From Pallidibacillus pasinlerensis (GTDB lineage Bacteria > Bacillota > Bacilli > Bacillales > Caldibacillaceae): a DNA stretch of 38,976 nt. The DNA lies in NCBI RefSeq assembly GCF_009996845.1, contig NZ_JAACYS010000022.1, forward strand, positions 1-38,976, written 5' to 3'. Below the pieces are notes generated by a model, which saw nothing but the letters and a program-made list of their open reading frames with translations, made no database searches and was not told the origin of the DNA. Positions within the stretch are counted from its first letter, which is position 1; each line of letters opens with the position of its first letter. A program made the translations under genes and the position numbers. Shown here one piece after another: positions 1-10,345 of the stretch.

Positions 1-288
1 TAAAAGGATGAAAGACCAAGGGGGTAGTATGCCCAAAATCAGGATTTTACTGCCATTCACCTTTATCATTTATCATATTTATCGAAATTAACAGCTCTTA
101 CTTGTTTAGATAACAAAAAATCATTGGATTTGGTATCAAATTAAATCTTCATTGGAAGTATGAATAATTCAGGACAAAGTTTATTTTTTTGTAATATATT
201 TTAAAAAAATATATTACTATTTAATTTCGGGCTTTATATTCAATCTTTTCTGCTAATTTGGCGATCTATCAGGCTCAAAAATGCAAAA
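1..288. other. Gene-free left edge
   Basis: I see no credible coding region here. The only structure is an AT-rich perfect inverted repeat at 191-217 (12-bp arms GTAATATATTTT, 3-nt loop), which has no T tract on either side, so it is not an obvious terminator. Confidence 0.5.
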
Positions 289-319
289 AATCCATAAGTC
301 ATTTTTCGACTTATGGATT
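289..319 (-). terminator. Rho-independent terminator of gdhA
   Basis: Twelve-bp arms AATCCATAAGTC (289-300) and GACTTATGGATT (308-319) flank a 7-nt loop. On the minus strand the stem is followed by TTTTTT, 35 nt beyond the gdhA stop codon. Confidence 0.85.
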
Positions 320-353
320 TAATCATTGTTATATTTTAATCATATATTATTAC

Positions 354-1727
354 TTAATAAACACCATGTGCCATCATAGCTTCCGCAACTGTTAAGAAGC
401 CAGAAATATTTGCACCTGCAACAAGGTTTCCGGAGTATCCATATTTATCAGCACATGTAGTTGCTTTACGGTAAATATTTTTCATAATATCTTGTAATTT
501 ACTATCAACTTCTTCAAATGTCCAAGATAAACGCATGCTGTTTTGTGACATTTCTAATGCAGAAACAGCCACACCGCCAGCATTAGCAGCCTTTCCTGGT
601 CCGAATAAAATGCCGTTTTCAATGAATAAATCAACCGCTTCTAACGAACAAGGCATATTTGCACCTTCAGCGACAGCCTTTACTCCGTTTTGGATTAATA
701 AAGTTGCCGATTCCACATCTAGTTCATTTTGTGTTGCACAAGGAAGTGCAATGTCACAAGGAATAGACCAAATACCTGTACAACCTTCATAATATTCAGC
801 GTTTGGATGTTTATCAACATACTCTTTTATTCTTCCTCTAACGCCTTCTTTAATTTCCTTAACTGTTTCTAGTTTAATACCATCTGGATCATAAATGTAT
901 CCGTTCGAATCACTACATGCAACAACTTTTGCACCAAGTTGCATCGCTTTTTGCATTGCATAAGTTGCAACATTTCCCGAACCAGATACAACAACTGTAC
1001 TACCTTCTAACGATAATCCTTTTTCTTTTAGCATCTCATTGACGAAATAAATAACTCCGTATCCTGTCGCTTCTGTGCGACCTAAGCTACCACCGTAACC
1101 GACACCCTTACCTGTTAAAACACCAGCTTGATAGCTCTTTAATCTTTTATATTGACCAAACATGTAACCAATTTCTCTTGCACCGACACCAATATCACCA
1201 GCTGGAACATCAACATCAGGACCGATATAATTACTCAACTCTGTCATATATGCTTGACAAAAATGCATGATTTCACGATCTGACTTCCCTTTTGGATCAA
1301 AGTCTGCTCCACCTTTTCCGCCACCAATAGGTAGTCCAGTTAATGCATTTTTGAAGATTTGTTCAAAACCTAAAAATTTTATAATACTTTCATTTACTGT
1401 AGGATGGAATCGAATTCCTCCTTTATATGGACCGATTGTATCATTAAATTGAACGCGGTAGCCACGGTTAACTTGGACACGATTTTGATCGTCTACCCAT
1501 GATACACGGAAAGAAATGATTCGATCCGGTTCAGTGATTCTTTCTAAAACACCATATTTTATATATTCAGGATGTTGAACGAATACTGGTTGTATTGTAT
1601 TAAATAATTCTTTTACCGCTTGTAAAAATTCAGGTTGATGAGCATTTCGCTTTTGCACCATATCAAAAACATTCATTATATAACTTTCAGCAGCTAATTG
1701 CTGTTCATTCCGACTAACAATTGCCAT
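354..1727 (-). CDS. gdhA: NADP-type glutamate dehydrogenase
   Basis: Cytosolic enzyme that reductively aminates 2-oxoglutarate with ammonia to glutamate (EC 1.4.1.4 by family). The 457-aa length matches hexameric class I GDH. The glutamate-site lysines are visible: K102 in YKGGIRF, K126 in FKNALT and the catalytic K138 in PIGGGKGG. The nucleotide-binding fold shows GSGNVA near residue 250, as in NADP-preferring members. The ATG has a GGAGTG ribosome site about 8 nt upstream. It is a single-gene unit with its own terminator. An inverted repeat at 1782-1800 upstream may be a regulatory site. NADP rather than NAD use is inferred from overall resemblance, not from a diagnostic residue. Confidence 0.95.
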   Translation of the reverse strand: MAIVSRNEQQLAAESYIMNVFDMVQKRNAHQPEFLQAVKELFNTIQPVFVQHPEYIKYGVLERITEPDRIISFRVSWVDDQNRVQVNRGYRVQFNDTIGPYKGGIRFHPTVNESIIKFLGFEQIFKNALTGLPIGGGKGGADFDPKGKSDREIMHFCQAYMTELSNYIGPDVDVPAGDIGVGAREIGYMFGQYKRLKSYQAGVLTGKGVGYGGSLGRTEATGYGVIYFVNEMLKEKGLSLEGSTVVVSGSGNVATYAMQKAMQLGAKVVACSDSNGYIYDPDGIKLETVKEIKEGVRGRIKEYVDKHPNAEYYEGCTGIWSIPCDIALPCATQNELDVESATLLIQNGVKAVAEGANMPCSLEAVDLFIENGILFGPGKAANAGGVAVSALEMSQNSMRLSWTFEEVDSKLQDIMKNIYRKATTCADKYGYSGNLVAGANISGFLTVAEAMMAHGVY

Positions 1728-2218
1728 AGATTTACACTCCTTTCAAAAAACGACCAATCCTTATTTTAAATTTTCTTACTTTATTGATATAAAATCAATA
1801 TAGATTCTGTATTAAAACGATATTGAATCACGATAATTCATTTTTATATTATGTTCATATAACAAATTGATTATCTGAAAATGTTAATAAAAGAGACTGG
1901 TAAAATATTTTTATTCTTATGTTTTGTAAAATATAATTGTAAAAGTTGTACTAACCCTAATCTCATCACTATAAATTATTATACTGTTAAAATAGGATGA
2001 GATGTCTAAATTAAATTATAGTAGTATAATTGTTTGTAAATAGATGAAATCTTGAAAATTTTGTTGTTTTATTTATTTTTAATTTAAACGTAATTTTAAT
2101 TTGCGAAGGTCCTCAGAGTAAAAGGTGGACAATGTTCGTTTTTTGGAAAAACTTGTAGAAAAAGAAGTTTTTTTGTCAATGAATATTTTTTGTTGAATTT
2201 TTACTTTGGCAAATAAAA
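1728..2218. other. AT-rich intergenic region upstream of gdhA
   Basis: No gene is evident in this stretch of about 490 bp. It must contain the leftward gdhA promoter. The clearest structure is the inverted repeat at 1782-1800. The stretch from 1800 to 2210 is strongly A+T rich, with no ORF I would defend. Confidence 0.5.
1782..1800. promoter_or_regulatory. Inverted repeat upstream of gdhA
   Basis: Arms TATTGAT and ATCAATA are separated by 5 nt, about 55 bp upstream of the gdhA start. It could be a transcription-factor site or overlap the promoter. It does not match the CcpA cre consensus. The regulator is unknown. Confidence 0.35.
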
Positions 2219-2241
2219 AGAAGGGGTATCTCTCCCCTTCT
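2219..2241 (-). terminator. Terminator of the acyl-CoA dehydrogenase operon
   Basis: Stem AGAAGGGG / CCCCTTCT with a 7-nt loop, followed by TTTTTATTT on the minus strand, only a few bases after the dehydrogenase stop codon. Confidence 0.9.
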
Positions 2242-2245
2242 CATA

Positions 2246-3412
2246 TTAACTATGAACTTTATTTCTATTTAATTGTCGTTTTAGTTCAGAAGCAATAATG
2301 TTTTTCTGTATTTCCGAAGTACCTTCGTAAATTTTAGTTATCCGTGCATCGCGATAGTATCTTTCAATTGGATAATCTTGTACATACCCCATACCACCGT
2401 GAATTTGGACAGCTAAATCAGCAACCTTATTATAAACTTCAGAACCGTAATATTTTGCAATTGCCGCTTCTTTTACAATTCGCATTTTTTGATCCGTCAT
2501 CCATGCAACACGATACACTAATGAACGTAATGTTTCAATTTGGATACTCATTTCAGCTAACATATGTTGAACAGCTTGGATTTCTATAATTGGCTTACCA
2601 AATTGTTCACGCTCAGAAGTATATTCCAATGAAAGTTCAAGTAACTTTTCTGCTGAGCCTAAGTTTCTAGCAGCCAGCCCAGCTCGCCCGTTCGCTAAAA
2701 TTTTTAAGGCATTTACATACCCTTCTCCTTCTTCACCTAACACGTTTTCAACTGGTACCTCTAAGTTTTCAAAGAAGAGTTCTGCTGAATGAGATCCACG
2801 TAAGCCCATCTTTTTCTCTACATTACCAATTATGAATCCAGGAAAATCCTTTTCCACAATAAAGGATGTGATTCCTTTTGGTCCTTTAGATGGATCTGTA
2901 ACAGCCATTACCGTAAATACATGGGCATCAATTGCGTTTGTAATAAAATGTTTAGAACCGTTAATGATGTATTTATCACCTTTACGAACAGCTGTCGTTT
3001 TTAAATTTGCCGCATTTGAGCCAGCTGATGGTTCAGTTAATGCGTAGGCACCGATCCATTCTCCAGAAGCCATTTTCGGCAAATATTTTTGTTTTTGATA
3101 TTCGTTTCCTAGTTCAACAATTCCAACGGTACCAATTCCGTTATGGGCACCGATTAATGTTGTATAGCCATTGTGCGTTTTACCAAGTTCTTCAAAAACC
3201 CCACATTTACCTACCATATCTAAACCTAAGCCACCATATTCTTCAGGAATACTTAATCCAAAGAGACCTAGTTCTTTTGATTTCTCGATAATATGTTCTG
3301 GAATTTTGTCATTTTCTTCAATTTCCATTGCATAAGGTTCCACTTCTTCTCGTATAAACTTGCGGACAATTGAACGTAAAGATTCTATTTCCTCAGTAAA
3401 ACGAAAATCCAT
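2246..3412 (-). CDS. Acyl-CoA dehydrogenase
   Basis: FAD enzyme that oxidises acyl-CoA to trans-2-enoyl-CoA in beta-oxidation or branched-chain acid breakdown. The 388-aa protein has the usual three-part family layout: an N-terminal helical domain, a middle beta domain with the signature [13 protein letters not shown], and a C-terminal helical domain. The C-terminal motif IYEGTSEIQ contains the usual catalytic glutamate. I start it at the second ATG (MDFRFTEE), because the first ATG five codons upstream forms part of the GGAGG ribosome site. It lies 35 nt downstream of the thiolase in the same operon, under probable control of the divergent GntR gene. The substrate (short or branched chain) cannot be fixed from sequence. 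Confidence 0.92.
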   Translation of the reverse strand: MDFRFTEEIESLRSIVRKFIREEVEPYAMEIEENDKIPEHIIEKSKELGLFGLSIPEEYGGLGLDMVGKCGVFEELGKTHNGYTTLIGAHNGIGTVGIVELGNEYQKQKYLPKMASGEWIGAYALTEPSAGSNAANLKTTAVRKGDKYIINGSKHFITNAIDAHVFTVMAVTDPSKGPKGITSFIVEKDFPGFIIGNVEKKMGLRGSHSAELFFENLEVPVENVLGEEGEGYVNALKILANGRAGLAARNLGSAEKLLELSLEYTSEREQFGKPIIEIQAVQHMLAEMSIQIETLRSLVYRVAWMTDQKMRIVKEAAIAKYYGSEVYNKVADLAVQIHGGMGYVQDYPIERYYRDARITKIYEGTSEIQKNIIASELKRQLNRNKVHS

Positions 3413-3446
3413 AATAAAATCCTCCATAATATATTTAAATTATTAA

Positions 3447-4652
3447 CTAGTTAGTAACATTTTCAATGATTGCTGCAATCCCTTGTCCAACACCTATACA
3501 CATTGTCGCTAAACCATATTGAACATTTTGTTTTTTCATTTCATGGACTAATGTAGTTAAAATTCTTGCACCACTACAACCTAACGGGTGACCAAGGGCA
3601 ATTGCTCCACCGTTAACGTTTACTTTTGCAGGGTCTAATTCTAATTGACGAATACATTCAATTGATTGAGATGCAAAAGCTTCATTTAATTCTATTAATC
3701 CAATCTCATCCTTTTCAATTCCTGTTCGTTTTAATAGTTTACGAGCTGCATAGATTGGACCTAACCCCATTACGGCAGGTTCACATCCTGCAATTGCACC
3801 TCCGACAATTCGCGCAAGTGGGTTCAAACCTAGTTCCCTTGCTCTTTCTGCACTCATTAATAGGAGTGCTGATGCACCGTCATTTACACCTGAAGCATTA
3901 CCTGCCGTTACTGTTCCATTCGGAAAAAGCGGTTTCAATTTCGCGAGTTTTTCTAATGATGTATTTGGACGAGGATGTTCGTCTGTATCTACAATTGTGA
4001 CATTTCCTTTTCGGTCTGTTATTGAAACAGGTATGATTTCATCAGCAAAGCGATTAGACTCTAGTGCTTTTTTTGCTTTCATTTGACTTTCAAAGGCAAA
4101 TTGATCTTGTTCTTCACGGGAAATATTATATCTTTTCGCTACATTTTCCGCCGTTTCTGGCATTGAATCAGTGCCATACATTTCATCAAGCTTTTTATTT
4201 ATAAAGCGCCATCCGATTGTTGTATCATACATCTCTAAATTTCCACGTGGAAAGTCCAGCTCTGGTTTACCCATAACGAAAGGAGCGCGCGTCATGCTTT
4301 CTGTACCACCTGCAATATAAACATCACCATCTCCAAAAGCAATTGCACGCGAAGCGTAAAGCACAGCATCTAAACCTGAGCCACAAAGTCGATTTACGGT
4401 AACTCCTCCAGTTTCAATTGGTAGACCAGCTAAAAGCCCTGCCATCCTTGCAACATTTCGATTATCTTCACCAGCTTGGTTTGCATTACCAAGAACTACA
4501 TCTTCAATTTCTTCTACAGGAACGTTAGGGTTTCTTTCGATTAACCCCTTAATTGCAATTGCGGCCAAATCATCTGGCCTTACACTTTTTAAAGCCCCTT
4601 TATAGCGCCCAATTGGTGTGCGAACTGCATCAACAATTACAACTTCCTTCAT
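3447..4652 (-). CDS. Acetyl-CoA acetyltransferase / 3-ketoacyl-CoA thiolase
   Basis: Thiolase that cleaves 3-ketoacyl-CoA, or condenses acetyl-CoA. All three active-site blocks are present: nucleophile Cys90 in NRLCGSGL, the His in GHPLGCSG and the second Cys in CIGVGQG. At 401 aa it is full length. The ATG at 4652 is preferred over the GTG four codons upstream, because the AAAGGTGG ribosome site overlaps that GTG. It follows directly on a decayed CoA-transferase gene whose remnant stop overlaps its leader, and precedes an acyl-CoA dehydrogenase. The original operon order was therefore CoA-transferase, thiolase, dehydrogenase. It could belong to the FadA or PcaF branch. Confidence 0.92.
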   Translation of the reverse strand: MKEVVIVDAVRTPIGRYKGALKSVRPDDLAAIAIKGLIERNPNVPVEEIEDVVLGNANQAGEDNRNVARMAGLLAGLPIETGGVTVNRLCGSGLDAVLYASRAIAFGDGDVYIAGGTESMTRAPFVMGKPELDFPRGNLEMYDTTIGWRFINKKLDEMYGTDSMPETAENVAKRYNISREEQDQFAFESQMKAKKALESNRFADEIIPVSITDRKGNVTIVDTDEHPRPNTSLEKLAKLKPLFPNGTVTAGNASGVNDGASALLLMSAERARELGLNPLARIVGGAIAGCEPAVMGLGPIYAARKLLKRTGIEKDEIGLIELNEAFASQSIECIRQLELDPAKVNVNGGAIALGHPLGCSGARILTTLVHEMKKQNVQYGLATMCIGVGQGIAAIIENVTN

Positions 4653-4656
4653 CAAC

Positions 4657-5181
4657 TTATCCACCTTTCTCTATTGAACTCATTACTAAATTTAAAATAA
4701 GATTTCCAGCTCGATCTGCTTTATATGCTTTTGTTAAAGCAACATCCCCTCGCAAAAAATGTTCAATACATGTTCTTTTCCATTAAAAACACGAACTTCT
4801 TTTCCCTTTGCAAGTTCTGTTCATGCGACTGTTGGTGTGTAAAATGCTGGAATACCTGAACCACCTAGCCGAATAGCCTCAGCAAAGGTTCCTTGTGGCA
4901 ATAACTCGATGTCAATTTTTCCTTCATGAAAAGCTTTGACAAGTTATTTATTTGTCGTAAAATTTGAGCCTTTTTAATACGATTTTGTTTAAACAAAATA
5001 TTTAATTCAGTATATCTTCATTAATGTTATTACTAATGATTGTTAAATCTGTAAGTTCCTTTCGTTTAATAACTGCTTTAATTAATGTTTTTGGGAAGCC
5101 GGTTCGGCCAAAACCTCCTACTAAAATCGTTGGATTATTAGGAATAAGTTGGATCGCTTCATCTGCATTTAGAAATTTCAT
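4657..5181 (-). pseudogene. Decayed 3-oxoacid CoA-transferase subunit A
   Basis: Read from 5181 leftward, the N-terminus gives MKFLNADEAIQLIP, VGGFGRTGFP and DLTIISNN, typical of CoA-transferase alpha subunits. After at least one frameshift come [13 protein letters not shown], an in-frame TGA, then GKEVRVFNGKEH. After another shift comes VALTKAYKADRAGNLIL, ending in a stop at 4657-4659. The order of these blocks matches an intact subunit A. The C-terminal part of A and all of subunit B are missing, so the locus cannot make a working CoA-transferase. A GGAGG ribosome-like sequence remains near 5210. It was the first gene of the thiolase/dehydrogenase operon. Confidence 0.85.
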
Positions 5182-5297
5182 TTGTTTTTATTTCATCTTT
5201 TTTAACAGCCTCCAATTATACCCCTCTTTTCAAATTCTGGTTTTTGTTTATTCCGAAATGTTTGATAATTTTGACTTGTGAGTATATCCTATTTTAT

Positions 5298-5311
5298 AAT
5301 CATATATGATT
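5298..5311. promoter_or_regulatory. Perfect 14-bp palindrome, candidate GntR operator
   Basis: AATCATATATGATT is a perfect palindrome in the divergent gap between the acyl-CoA operon and the GntR-family gene. Its position and symmetry suit a dimeric FCD-type repressor acting on both directions. The link to this regulator is inferred. Confidence 0.5.
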
Positions 5312-5405
5312 TATGTCAATCGTATATTTTGATTATTCAAAAAATATAATGAAAGTTTATATTTCCACAAAATACATAGAGACAAATAAAGAAAGGAAAG
5401 ATACT

Positions 5406-6059
5406 ATGTCTAAATCAAAGGTTGAAATTGTTTACGAAAAAATACACGAAAAAATAATTAAAGGTCATTACCGACCTGGTTCAAAATTAATAATTGCTCA
5501 GTTAGCAAAAGAGTTTAAAATGAGTGAAATTCCTGTACGAGAAGCGATCCAACGGTTAGCTCAAGAGGGTTATATAATTTTACGACCTTATGGGGCACCG
5601 ACAGTCAACAGTTTAACAGAGGATGAAATAAGACAAATATTTGAAATTCGTTCTAGCCTTGAATCATTAGCTGGAAAACTGGCCGTTGATCATATTTCAA
5701 ATGCTCATATCAAACAGTTAGAACAAATTGTAGAAGAATCTATAATAATTTATGAAAATGATGATATTGAAGGATTTTTTACTAACAATCGAAATTTCCA
5801 TAGAACAATTTATGAACAAAGTAACAATTCGATGTTAGTGAAGTTAATTCAAGATATAACTGACCTTTCTGCCCGATATCCTAATTATTTTCAAGTTCGT
5901 GAAAGGATGTTTGAGTCAATCAAGGAACATCGCCTCATTATTGATGCCTTAAAAGAGAGAAATAGTGATTTAGTCGAGTCACTGACAAAAGATCATTTAC
6001 TAAAAGTGACTCCTCTTCTTATTAAACTTGTTCGTGAATTTAATGAACAACAAACATAA
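5406..6059 (+). CDS. GntR family transcriptional regulator, FCD (FadR) subfamily
   Basis: This 217-aa protein has an N-terminal winged helix-turn-helix (residues about 5-70, with GHYRPGSKL, MSEIPVREAIQRLAQEGYI) and an all-helical FCD effector domain (about 80-210), the usual size for the subfamily. The ATG at 5406 sits behind GAAAGGAAAG, which I prefer to the upstream in-frame ATGs that lack a ribosome site. It is divergent from the CoA-transferase/thiolase/acyl-CoA dehydrogenase operon and likely controls it through the palindrome at 5298. The effector is probably an organic acid or acyl-CoA by family analogy. It is not known here. Confidence 0.9.
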   Translation: MSKSKVEIVYEKIHEKIIKGHYRPGSKLIIAQLAKEFKMSEIPVREAIQRLAQEGYIILRPYGAPTVNSLTEDEIRQIFEIRSSLESLAGKLAVDHISNAHIKQLEQIVEESIIIYENDDIEGFFTNNRNFHRTIYEQSNNSMLVKLIQDITDLSARYPNYFQVRERMFESIKEHRLIIDALKERNSDLVESLTKDHLLKVTPLLIKLVREFNEQQT

Positions 6060-6097
6060 TTTGTTATAAAATCATAAATTAAGATATAATGTTTGTA

Positions 6098-6128
6098 GAA
6101 GGATGATTTTAATATCCTTCAATTTTTT
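6098..6128 (+). terminator. Terminator of the gntR gene
   Basis: Stem GAAGGAT / ATCCTTC with a 9-nt loop, followed by AATTTTTTG, about 40 nt after the gene's stop. Confidence 0.8.
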
Positions 6129-6214
6129 GTTAATTTGTAAGGGTTTTCATAGTCCTGTTTAAAGTATTTTACAAAAACTACATATTCATCTTTGATTTTA
6201 TTGGAGGCGATCAT

Positions 6215-7423
6215 ATGAAAGCTGAAGAAATTTCAATTGCACGAGAGCGTATGAAAGGAATTGTCCATATTACACCACTTGATTATTCAAAAACATTTTC
6301 AACTTTGTCGCAAAATGATGTTTTTTTAAAATTAGAAAACATGCAAAAAACAGGTTCATTCAAAGTGCGAGGTGCATATAATAAAGTTTTTTCATTATCC
6401 GATGAGGAATTAAAAAAAGGTGTAATCGCGGCATCAGCTGGAAATCATGCACAAGGTGTAGCTTATGCGAGTCAAAACTTAAACGTTCCATGTACGATAG
6501 TTATGCCAAAGGGTGCGCCTATAAGTAAAGTTCAAGCAACGATGGGTTACGGAGCAAAAGTTGTTCAAAAAGGGAAAAACTTTGATGAATCATTAGCATA
6601 CGCGATACAGTTACAAGAAGAAACGAAGGCTACTTTTATCCATGCCTTTGATGATGAAGCAATTATTGCTGGGCAAGGAACAGTAGGATTAGAAATTGTT
6701 GAACAACTACCTGATGTTGATGCGATCATCGTACCAATTGGCGGTGGCGGCTTAATTGCGGGGATTGCTCTTGCTGTTAAAGAAAAAAATCCAAATGTTA
6801 AAATTTACGGTGTTCAAGCAAAGGCATGTCCTAGTATGAAAAAATCCATAATAAACAATAAACCAATTGCTGTTGAAGCGGCACCTACGATGGCAGACGG
6901 TATTGCCGTTGGTAAACCTGGTACGCTTACGTTTGATATTGTACATAAATATGTAGAAGATATTTTACTTGTTGATGAAATGGAAATTGCGCGGACGATG
7001 TTAATGCTTTTAGAACGAAACAAGTTAATGGTTGAAGGTTCAGGAGCTGCCTCCCTTGCCGCCCTTCTTTATAATAAAATTCCATTGACGAACAAAAAAA
7101 TCGTGCCCGTCTTAAGTGGTGGGAATGTCGACATGAATTTTATTTCTCGGATTATTGAAAGAGGACTAGTGGAGTCTGGTCGATTTGCAACTTTTGCCAT
7201 TATTATAAAAGATAAACCTGGAGAGCTACAAAATTTACTAGCACATATTTCTGAATTAGATGCAAACGTAAAAACGATTAGCCAAAATCATGTTGGGGTT
7301 GATATTTTTCCTGGGTATGCTCAAATTGTTGTAACTCTAGAAACAAAAAACAAAGAACATATCGAGCTTATTCAAAAAACATTAATTAATAAAGGATATG
7401 ATGTTAACTTAAGTTCATTTTAA
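6215..7423 (+). CDS. ilvA: Threonine ammonia-lyase with C-terminal ACT domain
   Basis: PLP enzyme that deaminates threonine to 2-oxobutyrate and ammonia, the entry to isoleucine synthesis or threonine breakdown. The PLP lysine is K50 in KTGSFKVRGAY. The substrate loop SAGNHAQGVA and the phosphate-binding IGGGGLIAG follow. Residues about 325-402 form one ACT domain (KDKPGELQNLLAHI). At 402 aa this is the single-ACT form, shorter than the two-ACT IlvA of enterobacteria. An ATG with a GGAGGCG ribosome site starts it. It stands alone with a strong terminator. The ACT domain predicts allosteric control by an amino acid. A second dehydratase without ACT lies at 10.3 kb. The ilvA/tdcB naming is a judgement. 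Confidence 0.92.
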   Translation: MKAEEISIARERMKGIVHITPLDYSKTFSTLSQNDVFLKLENMQKTGSFKVRGAYNKVFSLSDEELKKGVIAASAGNHAQGVAYASQNLNVPCTIVMPKGAPISKVQATMGYGAKVVQKGKNFDESLAYAIQLQEETKATFIHAFDDEAIIAGQGTVGLEIVEQLPDVDAIIVPIGGGGLIAGIALAVKEKNPNVKIYGVQAKACPSMKKSIINNKPIAVEAAPTMADGIAVGKPGTLTFDIVHKYVEDILLVDEMEIARTMLMLLERNKLMVEGSGAASLAALLYNKIPLTNKKIVPVLSGGNVDMNFISRIIERGLVESGRFATFAIIIKDKPGELQNLLAHISELDANVKTISQNHVGVDIFPGYAQIVVTLETKNKEHIELIQKTLINKGYDVNLSSF

Positions 7424-7432
7424 GTAGAATAT

Positions 7433-7473
7433 GGGGATTCAATTTGTTAGAGTATCATTTTGAATCCCCTTTT
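7433..7473 (+). terminator. Terminator of ilvA
   Basis: Ten-bp stem GGGGATTCAA / TTGAATCCCC with a 17-nt loop and a TTTTC tail, just after the gene. Confidence 0.85.
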
Positions 7474-7503
7474 CAATGGCTGTAGGTCTGAATTTTTCTC
7501 ACA

Positions 7504-7990
7504 TTATTCCTCATACATATTTTTCCCCAAATATTTCTCTTCAAATTCTTCGATTGAACACGGTTTACCAAAATAATAACCTTTGATTTTTGTACAATTT
7601 TTTGAAACTAAAAAGTCTAATTCTTCTTTCGTTTCGACACCTTCAGCAATGACTTCTAAATTCAAATTTTAGCCATACTAATCATCGCTGCAACATACTT
7701 GCCTTATGGGAGTTAGGTGAAATGTCTTTAATAAAAGAGCGGTCAATCTTTATTCCATCGAGCTTAAATTTTTGTAAATATCCGAAAGAGAATAACCTGT
7801 TCCAAAATCATCGATATAAAAAATAATCCCCATCTTTTTAAGTTCATTTAGATTTACAGATATAATCTCATCAAGTTTCATAATTGAACTTTCCGTTATT
7901 TCAAAACGTAACCATTTCCCCTTTAATTTGTTACTATCTAATAACATTTTTACTTCTTCAGCAATCTACGAAATAGTTAGTGTCATCTTT
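7504..7990 (-). pseudogene. Remnant of an EAL-domain cyclic-di-GMP phosphodiesterase
   Basis: Read leftward, blocks of an EAL domain appear in several frames: LRFEITESSIM, IDDFGTGYSLS, then after a shift KFKLDGIKIDRSFIKDIS, and after another LEVIAEGVETKEELDFL, CTKIKGYYFGKP and a C-terminus ending at 7504. The N-terminal half with the EVL/EAL signature is gone. At least three frameshifts break the rest. A REP-like repeat (8005) abuts the truncated end. It is not functional. The parent would have degraded cyclic di-GMP. Confidence 0.85.
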
Positions 7991-8004
7991 TATGGAAGGT
8001 AAAA

Positions 8005-8065
8005 TAAAGGGACAGGTCCCTTATTCCTATTTCAATATAGAAACACTGGACCTGTCCCTCTGTAC
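8005..8065 (-). repeat. REP/MITE-like repeat, short copy, doubling as terminator
   Basis: Perfect 11-bp arms GGGACAGGTCC (8009-8019) and GGACCTGTCCC (8048-8058). On the minus strand it reads CAGAGGGACAGGT, then GTGTTTCTATATT, matching the left end of the two longer copies at 9994 and 12622. It is internally deleted compared with them. It lies directly behind the ABC-F stop codon and is followed on that strand by TTTATTTT, so it probably serves as the terminator. Confidence 0.75.
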
Positions 8066-8070
8066 CAAAA

Positions 8071-9690
<1,620 letters not shown>

Positions 9691-9799
9691 TTATCAATTC
9701 CTCCAAAAACACAAATATCGACCATTATATCATGTTAAGTGGGGAAAAGCGAATTGGTAAAAAATTATGTTCTCTATTTATATAGTTTGAACTACGCGC

Positions 9800-9993
9800 T
9801 ATCAGGATTCGGGGTCTTGGTATCAGGAAATTTTGCCACTTTATCAGGATGTTGGGACTTGATATTAGGAAATTTTATCTTTTTATCAGGAATTTAGGTC
9901 CTGGTTTCAGCATTTTTTACATCTTTATCAGGAATTTAGGTCCTGGTTTCAGGAAATTTTACTTCTTATTCAAGGGGTTGAATTTCGTATCAG
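9800..9993. repeat. Array of 21-bp phased repeats
   Basis: TATCAGGA-type words begin at 9800, 9821, 9842, 9863, 9884, 9905, 9926, 9947 and about 9968, exactly 21 bp apart, with a last TATCAG at 9988. Odd and even units differ, giving a 42-bp higher-order repeat (GGAATTTAGGTCCTGG alternating with GGAAATTTT). The array runs straight into the REP-like element at 9994. An ORF with a 14-aa repeat crosses it but has no ribosome site. Confidence 0.85.
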
Positions 9994-10135
9994 AATGCAA
10001 CAGAGGGACGGGTTCGGTGTTTCTATATTAAAATAGATTCTCGGCAATGCAAAAGAGGAATGAAACTAAAGAAAAAGCTTAGCACCTCTATATCAGTATA
10101 GAATCAAGGGACCTGTCCCCTTGTGTCCCCTTGTA
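9994..10135 (+). repeat. REP/MITE-like repeat, copy A (142 bp)
   Basis: Near-identical to 12622-12763, aligned with no gap and only a handful of mismatches. The left end AATGCAACAGAGGGACGGGT and the right end GGGACCTGTCCCC carry inverted GGGAC/GTCCC words. It encodes nothing. It is likely a non-autonomous palindromic element, but the mobilising enzyme is not in the window. Confidence 0.8.
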
Positions 10136-10186
10136 TCCCTTCCCTTGTATCCCTTCCCTTGTATCATTATCCCCTTGTATCATTAA
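10115..10186. repeat. Short tandem repeats CCCTTGTAT
   Basis: Behind copy A the tail word is reiterated: TCCCCTTGTG, TCCCCTTGTA, two copies of TCCCTTCCCTTGTA, then TCATTATCCCCTTGTA. Copy B at 12.7 kb has only two such words, so the array differs in length between copies. Confidence 0.7.
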
Positions 10187-10205
10187 ATACTAATGTAAAT
10201 CCTAA

Positions 10206-10237
10206 ATCGCCCTTACTAACTAAAGGGTGATTTTTTT
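10206..10237 (+). terminator. Orphan terminator or leader attenuator
   Basis: Nine-bp stem ATCGCCCTT / AAGGGTGAT (one G-T pair), 8-nt loop, then seven T. No rightward gene precedes it within 2.7 kb, so it is either the relic of a lost gene or an attenuator in the leader of the following dehydratase gene. Confidence 0.7.
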
Positions 10238-10345
10238 ATAAAATTCCTACAAATTGTAGTAACATAGTAAAGTAGAGAATTTTTCAACTCCGATTAAGAG
10301 ATTTGTAGTATATGATTTCCATAAAATTTAAAGGAGATGAACGAC

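Noticed and set aside
191-217. AT-rich palindrome as a regulator site
   Set aside because: Such A/T palindromes arise easily in this base composition, and no gene start lies next to it. Noted only in the left-edge entry.
535-792. Rightward ORFs opposite gdhA and similar antisense frames opposite other strong genes
   Set aside because: They are shadows of well-supported genes, with no starts or family signal of their own.
9849-10031. 60-codon ORF with a repeated 14-residue unit (FIRNLGPGF...)
   Set aside because: The repeat is explained by the 42-bp DNA period, and there is no ribosome site. The frame runs on into the REP-like element.
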